Assembly: GCA_030704615.1 (NCBI GenBank)
Contig: CM060733.1
Location: forward strand, 4,960,001-5,024,000
Direction of reading: 5' to 3'
DNA from: Takakia lepidozioides
Lineage: Eukaryota; Streptophyta; Takakiopsida; Takakiales; Takakiaceae
Length of the DNA: 64,000 nucleotides
Below, piece by piece: positions 59,176 through 64,000 of the stretch. The translations under genes were made by a program, and so were the position numbers. Below the pieces are notes generated by a model, which did no database searches, was not told where the DNA came from, and worked only from the letters and a program-made list of their open reading frames with translations. Each line of letters begins with the position of its first letter. The stretch's first letter is position 1.

Positions 59176-59930
59176 AATCTCTACCTCCCCACCAGGATCC
59201 CCTCAGTTGCCGCCCCACTATGTAGTCTCTTGTATCTCCCTTCTCAAAAAAATCCTGCCACGTCTACCGCCCTTGTGGATCCAAAACTCCTTCCACAATC
59301 CGCAACTGTCCACCAGAATTCCTCTGTTTGCCTATACTTTTATCTCCTCTCACAATCAACCAACTCCACTTCTTCTCAAATTCTGCACTCTTCACAACAC
59401 AAATTCAACTACAACCTAACAACCAATACGTCTTTCATCGAGCACCTACAAAACTCCACAGAGCTCCTTCAATCCTTCTCTCTCTCTCTCTCTCTCTCGC
59501 CTGCAAGCTTGCGTGTAATTCACAACAAAGATTAAAGCTACGGAATCATGTCTCTCTTTTTTTGTTTTTTCTTTTTCTCTTGCAAGTTGATTCTATCCTT
59601 TCTTGCCCCTGAATCCACGCTTTCTTCTTCCACCGCTGGACCACATTCGACGTTTGTCATACATCCTTCCGCATCTCATCCACTGTTAGAGCCAATAGAG
59701 AGCCTCCGCGACGAGGCGGATGAGTGGCTGGAGGGGGGGCCAGCTCAGCATGTTCCGTCTTTTCATGTACTTGGCTCATGTTCTGCTACCCCTTCATGTG
59801 CTCCTTCTGCCTCTTCAACTTCCAAAAGCCACATCGACATACGTTCGCGATATGATTTGCGTTTCGCGCCAGAGAGCTCAAGATCATGTGAGGTGGAGAT
59901 CGCGGTTTAGAAAGTGTGAGAGGAAAGAAT
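59176..59930 (-). promoter_or_regulatory. PRT1 upstream region with (CT)n tract
   Basis: A (TC) run at about 59478-59498 lies 300 bp upstream of PRT1, reading as GA on its coding strand. The region is C/T-rich on the plus strand. ORF 59548-59910 (+) is open but lacks any domain. Confidence 0.4.
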
Positions 59931-60330
59931 ATGTTTTTTAAGATTAGTCTGTTTAAAGACAGCAAGAAATGAGACGAGGTTTGTATTAGAGCACCATTTG
60001 ATTTCCTTGCATTATTTGGACAATATTAGCATGTGGAGAATGAATCCGAGAGAACAAATGTCATCTTTGAGACGAGGCTTTTCTTGCTGGAGAGAGCACC
60101 GAGCAACAATGATTTGATGTTTTTGAAGATTAGTCTGTTTAGAGGCAGCAAGGAATCTGAGATGTCTTTGGAGAGACGAGGCTTGTTTTAGAGCATTATT
60201 TGATTTCCTTGCATTATTTGGAACAATATTAGCATGTGGAGAATGAATCCGGGAGAACAAATGTCAGTTTGGAATGAGTTGAGACGAGGCTTTTCTTCTT
60301 GCTGGAGAGAGCACTGAGGACAATGATTTG
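59931..60330 (+). repeat. Tandem duplication of about 186 bp
   Basis: Unit 1 (about 59931-60116) begins AAGATTAGTCTGTTTAAAGA and includes TTTGATTTCCTTGCATTATT and TAGCATGTGGAGAATGAATC. Unit 2 (about 60117-60330) repeats the same order with small indels. Each ends in TTGCTGGAGAGAGCAC. No coding content. Confidence 0.8.
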
Positions 60331-62379
60331 TTCTTGGTAAATTTTGCTATGATTAGCAGATGATATCTCTCACTGCCATAGCGGAATCCGCTCGTCTCGA
60401 GTTATAGAAAGGAAGGAAGCAGATTATTGCATGTTTCGCAGGTGCCGAATGGCTCAGCGAGATGTTTGGTTCGGTGTTTGGAAGCGGCCGGCCTAGTCGC
60501 GGTGCATCAGTTCCACGGCTTAATCAACTGCTCCCAAGGCAGAGGAAGAAAGGACAGCAAATTATTTCATGTCTGGACGTGCAGGTGCTTGCCACATTTG
60601 TCAACGAGACATCTGTTTTCGTAGATATACGGTGCTCATGTTGCAATGGCAGGTGCCGTGCATTAGTCGCACAGCCAATGGATTGCTGCAGATTGCATCA
60701 AGTTCTCAAATTATATCTTGTTGGAACAGGGAGGACACTTGGTGACTTGGTGACGACTTCCTGGAAGTTAGGGTCGAGCAACACAGCACGAGATTTCACT
60801 GAAGATTTTGTTTAATGGAGACATTTTGTTTCGTTCGTTTTTGTCATGTGATTTGGACATCTGTACAATTTGGCAATGACACACAAACTTCTGCGCAGTT
60901 TCCTTCATGGGGTACACAAGGTTCTCAATCCTTCTTGAGAGATAAAGATAGGGATAAAGATAAGCGAGCTCGGCAAGGCACCTAAGGCAATAACTGCAAA
61001 TCTACTGCTTCAGTAAGCTCCCGAGATATCAACATGTTACCGCGAGGCCACTTCTCTGTGGTTCTCCCTAAAAGGCAGAATGACCAACAAATCATCAATG
61101 TTCCTATGAAAGTTAGGACAGAGATCACTTTACTGCCCGCGGAGGGTGGGGAAGAGACCTTTGCCGATCTGCCAGTGAAGGCCTGGGCAGAGAAGCCGTC
61201 AGGCCAATCCTGGAATGCGGGGGTTAACCTCGTCAACGTACCTATCAAGCTTGAGGCGGAGATTTTTCTCTCACCATCTACGAGGACTGGATCTTGTTGC
61301 ATTCCTTTCCCCAAAGGTTTGATGGACACTTCCATGTTTGTTTGGTAGATGGTGCATGATTTGAAGTATAGGCACCAGACGCAGACACACTAGTAGTACA
61401 GTCCCTAAAATTGTTTTTTCCTTGAGTGTGCCCTTGACAACATTGTCCGGTAGTGTGTAGGGTAACTTTCCTATCCAAGGTCCTTCACTAGTTTGAGACT
61501 TAGGATACCGAGGGCGGTAACCCCAGGGGACAGGACAAGAGCTAGTGGAGGACTGCGGATAGGAACCTTACCCTGCCTGAAGGCCTGCCCAAGAATTCAC
61601 CGCTATGTCAGCATACAGTAGCAGAAAAATGGGCAGATGTTATTACCTTACCTTTCAAGAAGGTACTCCTGACAATTGTCTGCACACTCTTATCTTCTTG
61701 AGGTCCCCTTGCCATAGAAGGGGAGCTGTTCGTTGATTCTGCCAGCTAAGGGACCTATAAATACAAAGAAAATTTTATTGCGGTTCTTTCCACTCAAGAG
61801 AATTTGCCTCTTTCTGGTTCCTCCTGCTTTGTTTGGAATCATTGTATACCATATTATTATATCAGTTTACTTCATTGTATCTGGTTGAGCGGTCTCATTG
61901 TCCTTGCAATTCTGCTGATCTTGTGATAAGTGGTTCAAATGAGCTCCAAAATGCAATTTTTGAGGAGCAGTGACAGTTCTAGGATTTAGTCTAGTATATG
62001 ATCGCATAAGGTTGTCTGTATATAATCTCAACAGATTTGTCACTGGCATGGACCAATTTCGTGCTCTTTCAGTTCTGCACTCTCTTAGGCAATGTGTGAT
62101 GGCTGAAGTCGCATCTTTACATGATTTGAGAAGATGCAGACCAATCTCCGGCCTGCATCTTCTGAAATCAACATATCTGGTGCTTATTAGGCTTGGCAAC
62201 ACTTTGGCAACACTCCCTATTAGCTGGTGTGCTGAGGCCCTCTTGCAGTCGTTAGCAGCTGCATTGAGCAGTCGAAGTATTTCCTTAGGGCAATCATGTT
62301 GTATTACTCATATTTGGGCAAGAAAGTTATTGGAAGTTGAGAAAAAATTGTCCATTGGTGGCTGGCAGAGAGATTGCAG
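60331..62379. other. Region upstream of the right-edge coiled-coil gene
   Basis: Two exon-like stretches are seen on the plus strand: 60442-60584 (AEWLSEMFGSVFGSGRPSRG, then VPRLNQLLPRQRKKGQQ, donor CAG then GTGC) and a frame from about 60899 (FPSWGTQGSQSFLRDKDRDK). They may be 5' exons of the gene that follows, but I could not link them by splice phase. ORF 61034-61348 (+) is unrecognised. Confidence 0.35.
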
Positions 62380-62385
62380 TTGACA

Positions 62386-64000
62386 ATGCTGCCCTTCAAT
62401 AAGAAGCGAGTGTCCGCCACAAGCAATGCCAAAAGCAGCCAAGATGTGTTGCTTCCAGAATGTTTAGATGCAGCTCCGGTCCAAGAGTTGAATTTGGAAT
62501 GCACATCAGGCGAAATTACTGAGCTGACAAAGCAGGTATGTGCATTAGTTTTTCCAACATCCTTATGAATTTAGTGGAAACAAACTCAGGCTTAGGGTTG
62601 CTCTGTTCACTCCACGATGAAATTGCAGAAAAGGCATGTGCACTCCTGGAAATGCTGCAACATCTTCATTGAAAGGTATGTGAACTTATGGCTGATGTAC
62701 ACATGCTGTGATTTAATGGCTGGTGTCCAATGCAAATGCGTTGAGAGTATGTGTATGTGGGAGCTCAAACTTTGCACCATTTTCTTCTTACTGCTGACAA
62801 GTTGCTTGTGGCCGGTTCAGGTTTTTGTTGAGGGTACTTTAGATCTTTGCAAGTAGTCTTTCTAATAAGGCTGGTGATGTGCTGCTTGTTCTCTTCATTT
62901 TCAATCAATGCACCGTTGTCACTTGAAGACAGTCATTCTAAGCCAACACAGAAGGTCTCTGAAGCAGGTTGAGGCATATACAGGCCAAGTAAAAGATTTG
63001 AAGGGAAGGCTGAGCCGGTTGCAAGACCAGCTCCTCAACGAGAAGATGCATCGATCTGCTATGGAGGAACGTGCAGACACAGCCAAGAAGCATGCTGAGG
63101 GGTTGGAACATCATGCCCGGAATGCTGAAGAGCGAGTCAAAGTTGCACAACACACAGTGGAGACCACCAAGAAGCATGCTGAGGGGTTGGAACATCGTGC
63201 CCAGAATGCTGAAGAGCGAGTCAAAGTTGCACAACACACTGTGGAGACCACCAAGAATCGAACAAGGGATCTAGGAATCTTGTGTGCCTACCAGTCAGTA
63301 AAAGTGGGAGAGTTGGCCAACATGATCAACCTCTTTTTGAAGAAATTAGAGGAGCAGCGCAAAAGTCCTGGTAAACCTGCATCAGAAGTCTGCCAACATC
63401 CACTCCACAACTTGACACATCCCCAAGTTACAACTAATTGTGATGCTGTTAGTGGTGCTGCAACCTTTCAGAGTGCAACTAGCACTCAAGGGGCTGTTCA
63501 ACAGAGTAAAGGAAGCCCCGGTGTCTGTGGAGGTGTCACTCCTCAAAGTGTAAGCAAACCTGAAAGACAGCAAGCACGCATTCGATCCATCTCAACGCAG
63601 GCGGATTTTCCTCCTGGTCCAGTTGGTGATGTAAACCAAGGTCATGTTCGACCTGTCTTGACGCAGGGTGTTATACCCGCTGGTCCAGATAGCTTCTATA
63701 GTCCCAGTGAGGACAAGAGTGGTTCTCCTCCAGGAGGGATGAATTCTCATGATCCTAAGCAAATCAGTTCCCCCAAGAGTAGCCACCAGTCCTCCGGTGC
63801 TCCATCTAGACCTGCCGCCCTGAAAGGCAGTAGCAATAAAATTGTTCATGATCTTCTGAAAGGAATCAACTCCCCAAGGAGTCCCAGTTTGCAATCCCCT
63901 CATGCTCCATGTGGTGGACCTGCTGCCTTGAAAGACTGGGGCTGGAAAACTGCTCTTGATCTTCTGGGGATCAGCTCTCCCAGAAACAGTCCCAATTCCC
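62386..64000 (+). CDS. Coiled-coil protein, partial (runs off the window)
   Basis: I do not recognise the family. Proposed exons: 62386-62535 (MLPFNKKRVSATSNAKSSQD, ending EITELTKQ), 62629-62675, and 62952 to the window edge, joined by GT..AG introns in matching phases. The small middle exon is the weak point: its other frame (EKACALLEMLQHLH) looks more like coiled coil but meets a stop. Exon 3 stays open for about 1050 nt. It starts with a coiled coil (QVEAYTGQVKDLKGRLSRLQ, then two copies of a 28-residue block KKHAEGLEH.A.NAEERVKVA). A Ser/Pro/Gln-rich tail follows, with repeated LLKGINSPRSPS and LLGISSPRNSPN segments and PAALK (twice). The true start may be further upstream. Confidence 0.55.
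63084..63255 (+). repeat. 84-bp in-frame tandem duplication (28 residues)
   Basis: AAGCATGCTGAGGGGTTGGA recurs 84 bp later (63088 and 63172), and the whole unit is nearly identical in both copies. Twenty-eight residues equal four heptads, so the duplication preserves coiled-coil register. Confidence 0.9.

Noticed and set aside
59548-59910. 120-codon ORF beginning with a hydrophobic segment upstream of PRT1
   Set aside because: Low-complexity Ser/Pro translation from a C/T-rich leader region; no homology recognised.

Overview
The window comes from a nuclear chromosome of a land plant. The evidence is plastid- and mitochondrion-targeted nuclear genes (SQD1, PsbTn, COX6B), GT..AG introns, a long PLS-type pentatricopeptide-repeat ORF with a decayed DYW tail, the plant-specific E3 ligase PRT1, plant telomere-type repeats, and LINE and Ty1/copia remnants. 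The PPR style and a jockey/I-like LINE family point to a seedless plant (bryophyte, lycophyte or fern), but the species cannot be fixed from sequence alone.

Layout: 1-3.8 kb is LINE wreckage plus a cluster of three short palindromes. 4.3-6.4 kb (+) is a complete three-exon SQD1 (UDP-sulfoquinovose synthase). 8.8-28.5 kb (+) is a complete tripeptidyl-peptidase II gene. I resolved 35 exons by homology and splice phase; they sum exactly to an open frame of 1538 codons, or 1350 from an internal Met. Its introns carry several LINE pieces. 29.3-34.3 kb is a degenerate Ty1/copia element in minus orientation, apparently nested inside an older inverted-repeat element. 34.9-38.6 kb (+) is a nine-exon TXNDC9/phosducin-like thioredoxin-fold protein. 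40.9-41.5 kb is a broken OSB-type (PDF motif) organellar ssDNA-binding protein relic. 41.7-44.1 kb (+) is the PPR ORF. 50.0-45.0 kb (-) is a five- or six-exon coiled-coil protein whose first four introns are all phase 1. 51.0-51.5 kb is a MITE-like element with 24-bp perfect inverted ends. 52.2-53.0 kb (+) is PsbTn. 54.9-56.1 kb (+) is COX6B with its first exon not located. 59.2-57.5 kb (-) is intronless PRT1. 62.4 kb to the right edge (+) is an incomplete coiled-coil gene with an 84-bp internal duplication.

The genes do not form an operon-like system. Themes recur: chloroplast lipid and photosystem II (SQD1, PsbTn), mitochondrial respiration (COX6B), organelle RNA/DNA maintenance (PPR and OSB relics side by side), and peptide/protein turnover (TPP2 and PRT1). 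I see no evidence that these are functionally linked by location. The most unusual material is the repeat fraction: a LINE family whose short 3' tail (about 42 bp) is scattered at five places, the decaying DYW and OSB genes, the MITE with perfect ends, and several recent tandem duplications (204 bp, about 186 bp, 84 bp, 9 bp). I found no CRISPR array, tRNA or rRNA gene.
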